From Acidobacteriota bacterium (GTDB lineage: Bacteria; Acidobacteriota; Terriglobia; Acidiferrales; UBA7541): a stretch of 36,441 nt of DNA. A program made the position numbers and the translations under genes. The notes under the pieces are model-generated. The model searched no databases. It was not told the DNA's origin and saw only the letters and a program-made list of their open reading frames with translations. The stretch is from the NCBI GenBank assembly GCA_003224175.1, contig QHYQ01000199.1, positions 1-36,441 of the forward strand, given 5' to 3'. Each line of letters begins with the position of its first letter. Positions within the stretch are counted from its first letter, which is position 1. This document shows positions 17,908 through 26,912 of this stretch, piece after piece.

Positions 17908-19236
17908 GTGACTCAGGGCGAACGATCGGGCCTGGTACGCGCCATCGGAAGATGGAGTCTGACCGGGCTGGTGGTGAACTCCGTGATCGGCAGTGTGATT
18001 TTTGGACTGCCCTCGGTCGTCGCGGCCCTCCTGGGTGCAGCGAGCCCGTTTGCTGTCCTGCTCGCCGGGGCGGCCATCGCAGTGATCATCGCCTGTTACG
18101 CGGAAGTTGCGTCCCAGTTTGCGCGGACCGGAGGAACCTACTTATATGCTCGCGAGGCCTTCGGACGTTTCGCCGGCGTTCAAGTTGGCTGGTTCGCGCT
18201 GCTCGTTCGTGTTGCCGGATCGGCGGCCGCCGCAAATTTGCTGGTCATCTACCTCGGGGAATTCTGGCCGGATGTGACGCGCGCCTTCCCGAAATTCCTG
18301 ACCCTCACCCTGTTCGTAGCCCTATTGGCGACGTTAAATTATCGCGGGGTGCGAACGGGGACACTGGTGAGCAATGTCTTTGTAATCGGCAAACTCTTGC
18401 CGCTCAGTTTGATTATTCTCGTAGGATCGTTCTACCTAATGCTCAGCAACCGGGGCGTGCATCTGGCGCTTCCTCGAGCCGGCGCGGAGACCTGGCTGCA
18501 AGCCACCCTGCTGTTCTCTGCGGCTTATGGCGGCTTCGAAACCGCTTTGATCCCCATGAGCGAGGCCAAGGAGCCACGTCGGGATGTGGCCTTCGCGCTG
18601 TTCGCAAGCCTCATTACCGTCACGATTATCTATACAGCCGTGCAATGGGTCGTCGTTCGTGTACTGCCGGACCCCGCACATAGCGCTCGTCCGATCGCCG
18701 ACGCTGCCAGGATACTCATGGGACAGAGCGGTGCCGCACTCATGGCCGTGGGCGCGCTCTTTTCGGTTTTCGGATTACTCAGCGCAAACATGCTTGCTGT
18801 TCCCCGAGCTTTAGTCGCTCTGGCGGAAGGGGGGCATTTCCCGTTGCTGTTTGCCGCCGTGCATCGAAAATTTCGAACTCCTCATGTGTCGATTGTTGTC
18901 TTCGCCATACTGACCTGGCTGCTGGCCCTGTTTGGCAGCTTCGCTTGGAATGTAACGCTCTCCGCCGTCGCCAGGCTCTTCTACTACGGCCTGGTATGTG
19001 CGGCCGTACCGGTCTTACGGAGAAAGCAGCCTGAGGCGGCATGTTTTCGGCTTCCCGGCGGGAAGTTTTTCGCTGCAGTCGGCGTAGCGATTTGCGTCGT
19101 GCTGGCTACGGGCGTGGATTTCAGCAAGTCGCTGATTCTTGCGGCAACTTTCTCCATCGCGATGGTGAATTGGCTATTCGTGCGCCGAGGAACGGTGGGT
19201 GCCTCGCTGGCACCACCCGAGGCGGGCTCGGAGTGA
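17908..19236 (+). CDS. APC-family amino acid permease
   Basis: 442 aa, multiple hydrophobic helices; GRWSLTGLVVNSVIGSVIFGLPS, YAEVASQFARTGGTYLYAREAFG. Confidence 0.93.
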   Translation: MTQGERSGLVRAIGRWSLTGLVVNSVIGSVIFGLPSVVAALLGAASPFAVLLAGAAIAVIIACYAEVASQFARTGGTYLYAREAFGRFAGVQVGWFALLVRVAGSAAAANLLVIYLGEFWPDVTRAFPKFLTLTLFVALLATLNYRGVRTGTLVSNVFVIGKLLPLSLIILVGSFYLMLSNRGVHLALPRAGAETWLQATLLFSAAYGGFETALIPMSEAKEPRRDVAFALFASLITVTIIYTAVQWVVVRVLPDPAHSARPIADAARILMGQSGAALMAVGALFSVFGLLSANMLAVPRALVALAEGGHFPLLFAAVHRKFRTPHVSIVVFAILTWLLALFGSFAWNVTLSAVARLFYYGLVCAAVPVLRRKQPEAACFRLPGGKFFAAVGVAICVVLATGVDFSKSLILAATFSIAMVNWLFVRRGTVGASLAPPEAGSE

Positions 19237-19537
19237 CCGGATCGCGCTTTGGGGGCAGCGTTAGTAAGCGCTATGGAGCGGCGACGGTCCAGTCTTCTTC
19301 GGTTATTTCAGTTCCACGACCACGTGGAGACTACATGGGCGGTAAAGACGGCGCAGAGAAAATTGCTGCTGCTCCACAGGTTCATGTGATACCGCAAAAC
19401 CAAACTCGCTCCTACTGGAATGGAGAGATGCGGGTGGCGGAAGCTGTGGCGGTGCATCCCTCCAGCTCCGAGACGCTCCAAACTAGGGCATTTCGTGCTC
19501 AAAGACTCGCCTTTCAAGTAGCAGCGGGTGCCCAACT

Positions 19538-19573
19538 CCTGACAAACGGCGTTTTCGGTAACTGGCTTTTCGG
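19538..19573. repeat. dispersed repeat copy D
   Basis: cctgacaaacggcgttttcggtaactggcttttcgg. Confidence 0.6.
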
Positions 19574-19745
19574 GGCCACATTTCCAGGAGTGGGCGCCCG
19601 ACGGCGTTCAGCTGGAGGCGCTCGATTTGGGGCGGATTACAACCTGGAGTAGACCGTCTCAATCCCAGTTGCTAAGCCAAAGTTATTTCTGGCATTCCTT
19701 TCTCAGTCGCAGGAACATGTAGGTATTCATGAGAACGATTTCCCA

Positions 19746-20873
19746 ATGAGCGACTCCTTTAAACGCTGGGCTCAATTTGCTTTGGGACAACCGTTTTCGC
19801 CAGTTCTGCTGAACATCCTGGTGACTTCGGTGTGTAATATGCGCTGCACCCATTGTTTCTTCACCGATGAGCTCGACGACGGTCCGCGCAAGAAGTTGCA
19901 GATGACGACGCGGGATATTGAAAGGATCTCTGAAACGCTGGGTAGCAACCTGGGCGTCTTGATTCTCGCGGGTGGCGAGCCGTTCACGCGCACGGATCTG
20001 CCGGAGATCGCGCGAGCGTTCTGGGCCAACAACAAGCTTGGATCGCTCTACATCACATCCAACGGCCAGATTCGGAAACGAATCATTCCGGATGTCACCA
20101 GGATTTTGCAGGAATGTCCCCAGTTGAATGTGACCATGGCTCTCGGTATAGACGGACCGAAGGAGCAGCACGACAAGATTCGTCAGCAACCGGGATCGTG
20201 GGACATCGTCATCGACACTGTGCGCCAGCTCCAGGCCATGAAAAAGGAATATCCGCGACTCGATGTACAGACCTGCACCTGTTTCATGAACTCAAACCAG
20301 GACGTGATGTTTGAATGGTATGACTTTCTGAAGCAGGAGTTGAAGCCCGACAAAGTGAATTTCAACTACATCCGTCCTCCCGCTCGGGATCCCAAAGAGT
20401 TGGAAATTGATCGCGCCAGCTACGCCAGACTGGCCCACAGAATCGAGGAAGATTCACGCCATGGGGCCATCAAGAATCACTATGCCGGCGACACTGGATT
20501 CTTCCGCGCCGCCATTGACATCTATATGCACGGCTTGATTGCCAAGACGGAAGAGACGCGAAAGGCCCAACTGAGGTGCTATGCAGGGACTGCCGGCGGG
20601 GTGATCTACGACGAGGGAACGGTTTCTTCTTGCGAAATCCTCGAACCGGTCGGGAATTTGCGGGATTATGACTGGAACTTCCGGAAGCTCTGGTTCTCTC
20701 CTGCCATGCAAGCGCGTCGCAGGAAGGTTGCTGACGGATGCTTCTGCACTCACGAATCCAACTGTTATTATCCGTCCCTACCGTTTAACCCGAAACACCT
20801 GATCCAGATCAAGAAGTTGGAAAGAGAGATGGCCAAAGGCTGGAAGGGATCGCGCCAGAACGCGATGGGATAG
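19746..20873 (+). CDS. radical SAM protein with SPASM-like C-terminus
   Basis: CNMRCTHC (CxxxCxxC), ILAGGEPF, and CYAGTAGGVIYDEGTVSSC (Cx12Gx4C) followed by GCFCTHESNC. Confidence 0.92.
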   Translation: MSDSFKRWAQFALGQPFSPVLLNILVTSVCNMRCTHCFFTDELDDGPRKKLQMTTRDIERISETLGSNLGVLILAGGEPFTRTDLPEIARAFWANNKLGSLYITSNGQIRKRIIPDVTRILQECPQLNVTMALGIDGPKEQHDKIRQQPGSWDIVIDTVRQLQAMKKEYPRLDVQTCTCFMNSNQDVMFEWYDFLKQELKPDKVNFNYIRPPARDPKELEIDRASYARLAHRIEEDSRHGAIKNHYAGDTGFFRAAIDIYMHGLIAKTEETRKAQLRCYAGTAGGVIYDEGTVSSCEILEPVGNLRDYDWNFRKLWFSPAMQARRRKVADGCFCTHESNCYYPSLPFNPKHLIQIKKLEREMAKGWKGSRQNAMG

Positions 20874-21135
20874 CGTATCCCGCTTTATTCTGAAATGTGC
20901 CGGGTTGTCGAATCCTTGCGGGTCGGTTTGCCCCGGTCTGCTGTTCAGGCTTGAGTGAACCATTGCTGATGGAGGGCAACTCCCGATAGACGGGCTTCCG
21001 GAATCTGTGACCAGTTTCCGGAAAGCAACTGACTGACCTTCGCTCGGACAGGGACGGAAGGAACTTAGCGCGAGATGCCTGGATATCGCCTACCGAACGA
21101 TCTGAGAAAACAGCTTCCGCGAGGGTTAGAAGCGT

Positions 21136-23022
21136 ATGAATTGTCCCACCTGCGGCGGTCTGATACCACGTGGAGGAAGAATCTGTGTGCGCTGCGCGGT
21201 CTGATACCACGTGGAGGAAGAATCTGTGTGCGCTGCGGCCGTTTAATGGAGCAACCGAGTACAGATAGGAAATCCTATTTACGCGCGATTCTCGCCTTGC
21301 TTATGACGACCGCTTGGTCCTGGTTTTTCCGTTATGCGTTATGGAACGCTATGGCGGTTTTCGCTCAACACTTTACGATCGTTCAGTCGCAGGGCTACTT
21401 GAAAGGCGTGGAAGTTGCTCAGTCTTCGACAGAGATACAGCACGTCTTGGGAAGCCCCGTACGGTCCTATGGATTCACCGTGGGAGAGGTTCGGCGGGGC
21501 TTCGGAACTGAGTTTACCGAGTGGTCCGTTCCGCTCAAGGGCCCTAATGGCCGAGGCCATCTTTACGGGGTCGCAAATCGCCTGGGTGACTCGTGGGATT
21601 ATTCGCGTCTGGCGTTCCTCTCGGGCGATGGGCAAACCACAGTCGACCTCACCCCGCCGCCACGACGAGATTCCCTCAAGCGTGCCGACCAGGTCAGCCG
21701 CGTTTACCTGGTGCCCATGGATTCGGCTGCGGCCAAGATGATCGATTGGGCTCCGCGATACTACCAGCAGAAGCTCGGTTTAGACGTCATTATCCTTCCT
21801 CCGATCTCGATGGATTCATCCGTTATCGATCAAAAGCGTAAGCAGGTCGTCGCTGAACAAGCGATAGATGCCATGCGCAAAGCCAGGCCCGATATATCCA
21901 GCGATCCTTCTGCCGTGCTTATCGGCATCATGTCGCAGGATATGTATATCCGGGGCTACGACTGGGACTATGCGACCAATCTACGTTTGCGGCGCTTTGC
22001 AGTGATTTCGACAGCTAGACTCCAGCCTTTTGCCGATCTCGGTAGGTGGAACCGACGACTACTGTTTCTCTTGTTGGTGGAAAAGTGGAACCCCGAGCTT
22101 ATCCGTTCACGCATTCAGAAATTGTTGAGCAAGAACGTCTACGCCCTTTCGTTCGATCTGCCGCTCAGTAACGATTGGACAAGCCTTCTGGGCTCGGGCG
22201 TTCGGACTGGAGCGGATGTGGATTGGATGGGTAGCGAGATAATCGGCGCAGAAAAACGTTGGGATTCGTTCGTCGCCTATGGCGATCCGGACGTTAGTGT
22301 CGTGACCGAAGAGGGGAACCCCCCCGTTTGGAGATTTGACACCGCCGGCGATCCTCCAGACACATCTTCGGAGTCGTTTATCACAGATCTTAAAATCGGC
22401 CTTTTCACAGAACGCAAGACCGATTTCATCTTCAAAGATGATTTCCCGCTGACCTTCTCCCGCGCCTATCGAAATCTGGACGATCACATCCGCCCGTTTG
22501 GAATCGGAACCAACGACACTTTGGATATCTTCCTCATAGGCGTTATGGGTTCTTACATCGACTTGATCTTGGACGATGGAGCGCGCCTTCACTATGAGCG
22601 AGACCGCTCGGCAAAATTTGCAGGGCAGCAGGTATATCGTCTTTCAGGTGGGTCGGATGCTTCGACTTTGATTTACGAAGACTCTTGATTACCAATACGA
22701 CCCGCGCGGAAGACTAAGTCGAGTCAGCGATTCAGACGGCCACAGTGAATCTTATCAATACAATGAACGGAACGAACTGATCAGCGTGTTCGATTCCAAC
22801 GGTCAGCCTATCATCACTAACATCTTTTCGCCTGATGGCTTCGTTATTCGGCAAACTTTAAGTGACCGACGCTCTTTTATGTATTCCTACGAGGGCAGTG
22901 GCAGGCCTCGCACTCGGAGTGTGGTGACGGACCCTGAAGGCTATGTAACGCATTTCGTTTTCACTCCAGATGGGTACCACCGATCATTGCCCGAACGCCC
23001 CGCCCTTGCCGTAAAGCGGTAG
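21136..23022 (+). pseudogene. RHS/YD-repeat protein with zinc-ribbon, TM and metzincin-like N-terminal region; frame-broken
   Basis: MNCPTCGGLIPRGGRICVRCGRLMEQP zinc ribbon; DPSAVLIGIMSQDMYIRGYDWDYATNLRLRRFAVISTARL archaemetzincin-like; DFIFKDDFPLTFSRAYRNLDD; after 22688 another frame reads DYQYDPRGRLSRVSDSDGHSESYQYNERNEL. Confidence 0.75.
21155..21236 (+). repeat. 41-bp tandem duplication (2 copies)
   Basis: gcggtctgataccacgtggaggaagaatctgtgtgcgctgc at 21155-21195 and 21196-21236. Confidence 0.97.
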
Positions 23023-23109
23023 GGTCCTCAATGGACACCCCGGAAAAATTGGAGGGCGCATCGGGTACCCCAGCCCGAAAGCAATTGGTGCAGCGCGACC
23101 CTAGCGACA

Positions 23110-23700
23110 TTGGGCCAACCGCACGATTTCACTTTCGCTAAGTGGCCGAGGGGCAGTTTCCGAAATCGCGACTTACCAGGAGTTATCCGGCCGCCCGCCG
23201 AGCAGGACGCATTTGATTCCTACATTTCTGATCCGGCAAACCCAGTGCCGTACCGCAAGCGACCCATTACGCCGACTTATCCCGCGCCAGCCTGGACCAC
23301 TTGGCTGGTCCAGGATCAGCGCTTCGTAGAGCATCGTCCTGACGTGCTGTCTTGGCGGACCGATCCGCTCGTAGAGGATGTTACCGTCACCGGAGACATC
23401 ATTGCCGACCTGTTCGCTTCCACCACAGGGAGCGACAGCGATTGGATAGTGAAGCTGATTGACGTCTATCCAGAGGACTACCAGAAGATAACGGAAGAAG
23501 ACGCCACCAAGGGTACGGGGCCCGTACTGAACGGCTACCAGTTGATGATTGCCGATGAGATTCTGCGCGGGCGATATCGTAACAGCCTAGAAACGCCTGC
23601 GCCCATCACGCCCAACCAGGTTACGGAGTACAGGATCGACCTGCACCCCAACGACCACGTCTTTCTCAAGGGCCACCGCGACAGTAATCCACCTGGATGA
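23110..23700 (+). pseudogene. CocE/NonD-type (X-Pro dipeptidyl-peptidase-like) hydrolase C-terminal fragment
   Basis: FDSYISDPANPVPYRKRPI, QDQRFVEHRPDVLSWRTDPLVEDVTVTGDIIADLFASTTGSDSDWIVKLIDVYP; catalytic domain absent. Confidence 0.75.
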
Positions 23701-23868
23701 AAAACGCGCTATGCGAACGTGGCGGCGGTTTTGCACGCCGGTTAGGCAACGACTTGCAGAAAGGCTATTCGACATGATCTATACGAATTTGACTCCACTT
23801 GGCTCCACTTGAAACTGAAGGGGGCGGCAACGCCGCCAAAACACAAGACTTGTGGATTGGGGATACAA

Positions 23869-23891
23869 TTCGATTCCCATCGCCCGCTCCA
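23869..23891 (+). other. tRNA 3'-end-like att core remnant
   Basis: TTCGATT (T-loop) CCCAT CGCCCGC T CCA in canonical spacing, but no 5' tRNA half upstream. Confidence 0.55.
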
Positions 23892-23950
23892 GAAATCACG
23901 ATGTTTCAATTGCCCTTACACGGCTAGCCTACTTGAATCCAGCTTGAAAA

Positions 23951-24000
23951 TGGACCGTTTTGGACCCCAGATGGACCCCGCTGGATTCAATTGGACCCCA
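23951..24000 (+). repeat. five TGGACC-type direct repeats at 10-11 bp period
   Basis: TGGACC at 23951, 23961, 23972, 23992 and TGGATT at 23982. Confidence 0.75.
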
Positions 24001-24048
24001 GCGATTTGTAGGGGAAACCGGCCAGTCGTTGAATGGCCTGCTCTGGGA

Positions 24049-24369
24049 CTAGACCAGCGCGACCTCGCGGTCGAAATTGGGCTTTTTCTCCGCATGAAGC
24101 TTGAGGGCAATGCCGCAGACCGCAGCGATGCGTTCCAGCATCGTGAGCGAATGGCCCGTGTATTCGGCGTCCTCCAGGCGAGCAATCACGGACTGTGTCG
24201 TGCCCACCTTCTTCGCTAGTTCGGTCTGAGTCAACCCCGCATCCTCCCTCATCTCGCGCACCAGTAAGGCTAGGTCAATCTGGTGCAAGGTCCGCGTCAA
24301 GGCCTTACGGTACGTTGCGCTCTTGCGCGCACGCTGTTCAACAATTTCACTGTGCTTGTCGCGCTTCAT
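24049..24369 (-). CDS. XRE-family HTH antitoxin, HigA-type
   Basis: LVREMREDAGLTQTELAKKVGTTQSVIARLEDAEYTGHSLTMLERIAAVCG; 4-nt overlap with toxin. Confidence 0.92.
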   Translation of the reverse strand: MKRDKHSEIVEQRARKSATYRKALTRTLHQIDLALLVREMREDAGLTQTELAKKVGTTQSVIARLEDAEYTGHSLTMLERIAAVCGIALKLHAEKKPNFDREVALV

Positions 24370-24773
24370 AGTCCCAACTCCTTAAGGATAGCTTCCCGTT
24401 CTTTCTGCGATCCCACGTAATGGTTCCGGTATTTCATCCAGAGCTTCCTGAGCTGTTCTGCCTTGGTAATCTCGCCCGGTGGAGTCTGTTGTGTCTTCTT
24501 CTGAAATCCTGACGTAATCACGATCAGCATTCCCGGCTGATAGAAGAAGAGGACCCGGAAAATCCGGTCGAATTGTTTGACTCTTAGCTCGAATATGTCA
24601 TTCGCGAGCTTGTTGACGAATTTTCCCTGCATTCGGTTGCCGCAGACGCGGAGGCGTTCGATAAACGCGTCTATGCGGGCGGCAGCCTTATCATCCAGCG
24701 AATCCACGAAGTCTCGGGCCGGTGCCCGCCCGTTCGGTAGCTCCACGTACTCAATCGTGAATTCGCCTCTCAA
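24366..24773 (-). CDS. RelE/HigB-type toxin
   Basis: ELPNGRAPARDFVDSLDDKAAARIDAFIERL, ANDIFELRVKQFDRIFRVLFFY, TSGFQKKTQQTPPGEI; TTG start. Confidence 0.92.
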   Translation of the reverse strand: MRGEFTIEYVELPNGRAPARDFVDSLDDKAAARIDAFIERLRVCGNRMQGKFVNKLANDIFELRVKQFDRIFRVLFFYQPGMLIVITSGFQKKTQQTPPGEITKAEQLRKLWMKYRNHYVGSQKEREAILKELGL

Positions 24774-24779
24774 TTGTCA

Positions 24780-24809
24780 AATTATCGCATAATTGCTATA
24801 TATCGTCAA
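24780..24809 (-). promoter_or_regulatory. HigBA promoter with overlapping operator palindrome
   Basis: Minus strand TTGACG (24809-24804), 17-bp spacer, GATAAT (24786-24781); palindrome AATTAT-CGC-ATAATT at 24780-24794. Confidence 0.65.
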
Positions 24810-24920
24810 CGGCCTCGCGAATTTCGGTGCATCTTACCGTGGCACTCGGGACCACTTCCGGGGATGTGGGAATTGTGGCAGTCTAGGAACGACCGCACTA
24901 GTTTCCAATCGGAAGCCGAT

Positions 24921-25247
24921 ATGCCACGAAAACTTGTTAAGCGGACACAGTGGTCACTCGAACACGGTCCGGAGCGGGATTCTACTGGCAGCAGGACCGT
25001 CGCGATCTTCTTTGACGCCGACGATTCCGACCGCCGAGCAGAAGTCAGCATTGATACACGAACTTTAGGGCAATTCGGGGATCTGCCCTGTGCCTCCCGA
25101 AAATTCTGTGCAGCTCACGAGTCTCCAAACGAACCGCAAAGTCTCAAGCGGTTTGCAGCCCTTATTGAGTCAGGTGAACGAAATTCACACGATGCAAGCT
25201 TGTGCAACAGAGCAGAGTTCAGACGCAGATTGCAAAGGCCCGAGTAG
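24921..25247 (+). CDS. hypothetical protein
   Basis: MPRKLVKRTQWSLEHGPERDSTG...; 108 aa, no recognised domain. Confidence 0.3.
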   Translation: MPRKLVKRTQWSLEHGPERDSTGSRTVAIFFDADDSDRRAEVSIDTRTLGQFGDLPCASRKFCAAHESPNEPQSLKRFAALIESGERNSHDASLCNRAEFRRRLQRPE

Positions 25248-26310
25248 AGGCACGCGTAGCGTGGTGGATTCGGGCTTTTTCAGGCAGCCTGTCGTTCGTA
25301 GCGGTGGTGCAGGCCACCGACATGCGGCACGCCACGACGGATCCCATTTCCGGCGGCTGAATCGCTCGTGGCTCCGGTGAGTCCTTCCCCAAGGAAAGAT
25401 GTGTTCTCGACCGGTGATAGTAATCGAAATACGAACGAAGGGTTCGCCGTAGCGAGCTTTCGTGGAACACGACCACATGATCGAGACATTCGCGTCGAAT
25501 CGACCCAATCACTCGTTCCACATAGGCTCGCTGCCAAGGTGAGCGCGGTGCAGACAGAACTTCGCAGATGCCCATGTCTCGCACCCGTTCTCGGAATTCC
25601 ATGCCAAAGATAGCATCGCGGTCGCGCAGCAAGTAGCGCGGGAGCTGATCAAAGGGAAATGCCTCCCGCAGTTGCTGTGCGGTCCACTCCGCGGTCGGGT
25701 GGGCGGTCACATTGAAGTGCAGGATGCGACGCCGGTCATGGGCCAACACTAGAAACACGTAAAGGACCTGAAAACGGATCGTGGGCACGGTGAAGAAATT
25801 GATGGAGACCAGTTGCTGAGCGTGATTCTCCCGGAATGTGCGCCAGGTCTGAGACGGCGGTTTGCGGCAGCGCACCAGGTATTTGCTAACGCTGGTCTCA
25901 CCGATGTCGATGCCGAGCTTGAGCAGTTCGCCGTGGATGCGGGGTGCACCCCAACTGGGATTCTCCCGGCACATCTTGCGGATCAGATCTCGGACCTGGC
26001 GCGAAATGAGCGGTCGTCCGGGTTGGCCGTGCCGCACCTTCCACGTCCAGAAGAGCCGAAAGCCGGCACGATGCCAAGCAATGACCGTTTCTGGCTTGAC
26101 GATGGCCAGCGCCGAGCGCCAGTCGCGCCAGAGGCGGGACAGGCAGATCCACAACAGGCGGTCCACTGGAGTCAATTTCGGCCGTTTTACTGCGGACCTC
26201 TGAAGCACGCCGATTTGGTGGCGCAGAGCCAGGTTCTCGAGCTGAAGGGCAGCACGGGAACGGAAGATCCAGGACAGAGCTGCGAGGAATGTCGTGAGAG
26301 AAATGAGCAT
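25219..26310 (-). mobile_element. integrase-core (rve) DDE transposase, IS3/IS481-like
   Basis: LQLENLALRHQIGVLQRS, PSWGAPRIHGELLKLGI, VLAHDRRRILHFNVTAHPTAEWTAQQLREAFP, YVERVIGSIRRECLDHVVV. Confidence 0.92.
25238..25280 (+). terminator. Rho-independent-type terminator hairpin
   Basis: GCCCGAg...CACGC-gta-GCGTG...tTCGGGC followed by TTTTT. Confidence 0.55.
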
Positions 26311-26678
26311 AGGCGAGAATTATAGAATTATGAAGGGTATATAACCTCCATCCGCTCAGATATTTCGAGATTTTCGAGAGGCACAATGGCGCACTGCGGG
26401 GGCGGAGAAGGGCCCAATAGGTTCGATTCAACCGGCACGCTGGTTCAATGGGTGGATCGCGGCGAAGTACCCGATAGGATGATGGCATCGCACTTCACGA
26501 ATGGCGTGGTGGACCGCACCCGACCGCTTTGTCCCTACCCCCAGGTGGCCGCCTACAAGGGAGGCGGCAGCACGGATGATGTGGCGACCTTCGTTTGCAA
26601 AGCGCCGTAAGGCGTGTAATACAACTGCGGCGTTATCGCGTTTCGGCGATATAATCGCCCCGATATCAGGTGGACGCA

Positions 26679-26912
26679 ATGCGGACCGCATGCGTTATCG
26701 GCTTAATTCCCATTTCCCTCGTGCTTGCTCCCCTGAGTTATGCCCAACACGGCGGCGGGCACATGGGCGGCGGGTTCTCTGGCCGAGGTACTTTTTCTTC
26801 CGGACATTCTTCAGTTCGGGTTCGTACGGGCGTCGTTCGCCAAAAGTATGCTGGTCGCGCCTATTACCTGCAGGGCGTTGCTAACAGTTGCGTCTTAGGT
26901 CCTTACTCATGA
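26679..26912 (+). pseudogene. truncated small secreted Gly/Ser-rich protein
   Basis: MRTACVIGLIPISLVLAPLSYAQHGGGHMGGGFSGRGTFSSGHSSVR then short abrupt end. Confidence 0.45.

Noticed and set aside
19041-19652. 203-aa + strand ORF overlapping the permease 3' end
   Set aside because: Out of frame with the permease and extends through the dispersed repeat; no domain signal.
20995-21035. Two TTCCGGAA palindromes and weak similarity to the dispersed repeat
   Set aside because: Too short and diverged to support a fifth repeat copy or a recombination site.
23791-23810. CTCCACTT direct repeat at 10-bp spacing
   Set aside because: Only two short copies; may belong to the att region but cannot be supported alone.
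26410-26426. GGTTCGATTCAACC resembling a tRNA T-arm
   Set aside because: No acceptor stem, CCA or cloverleaf around it.
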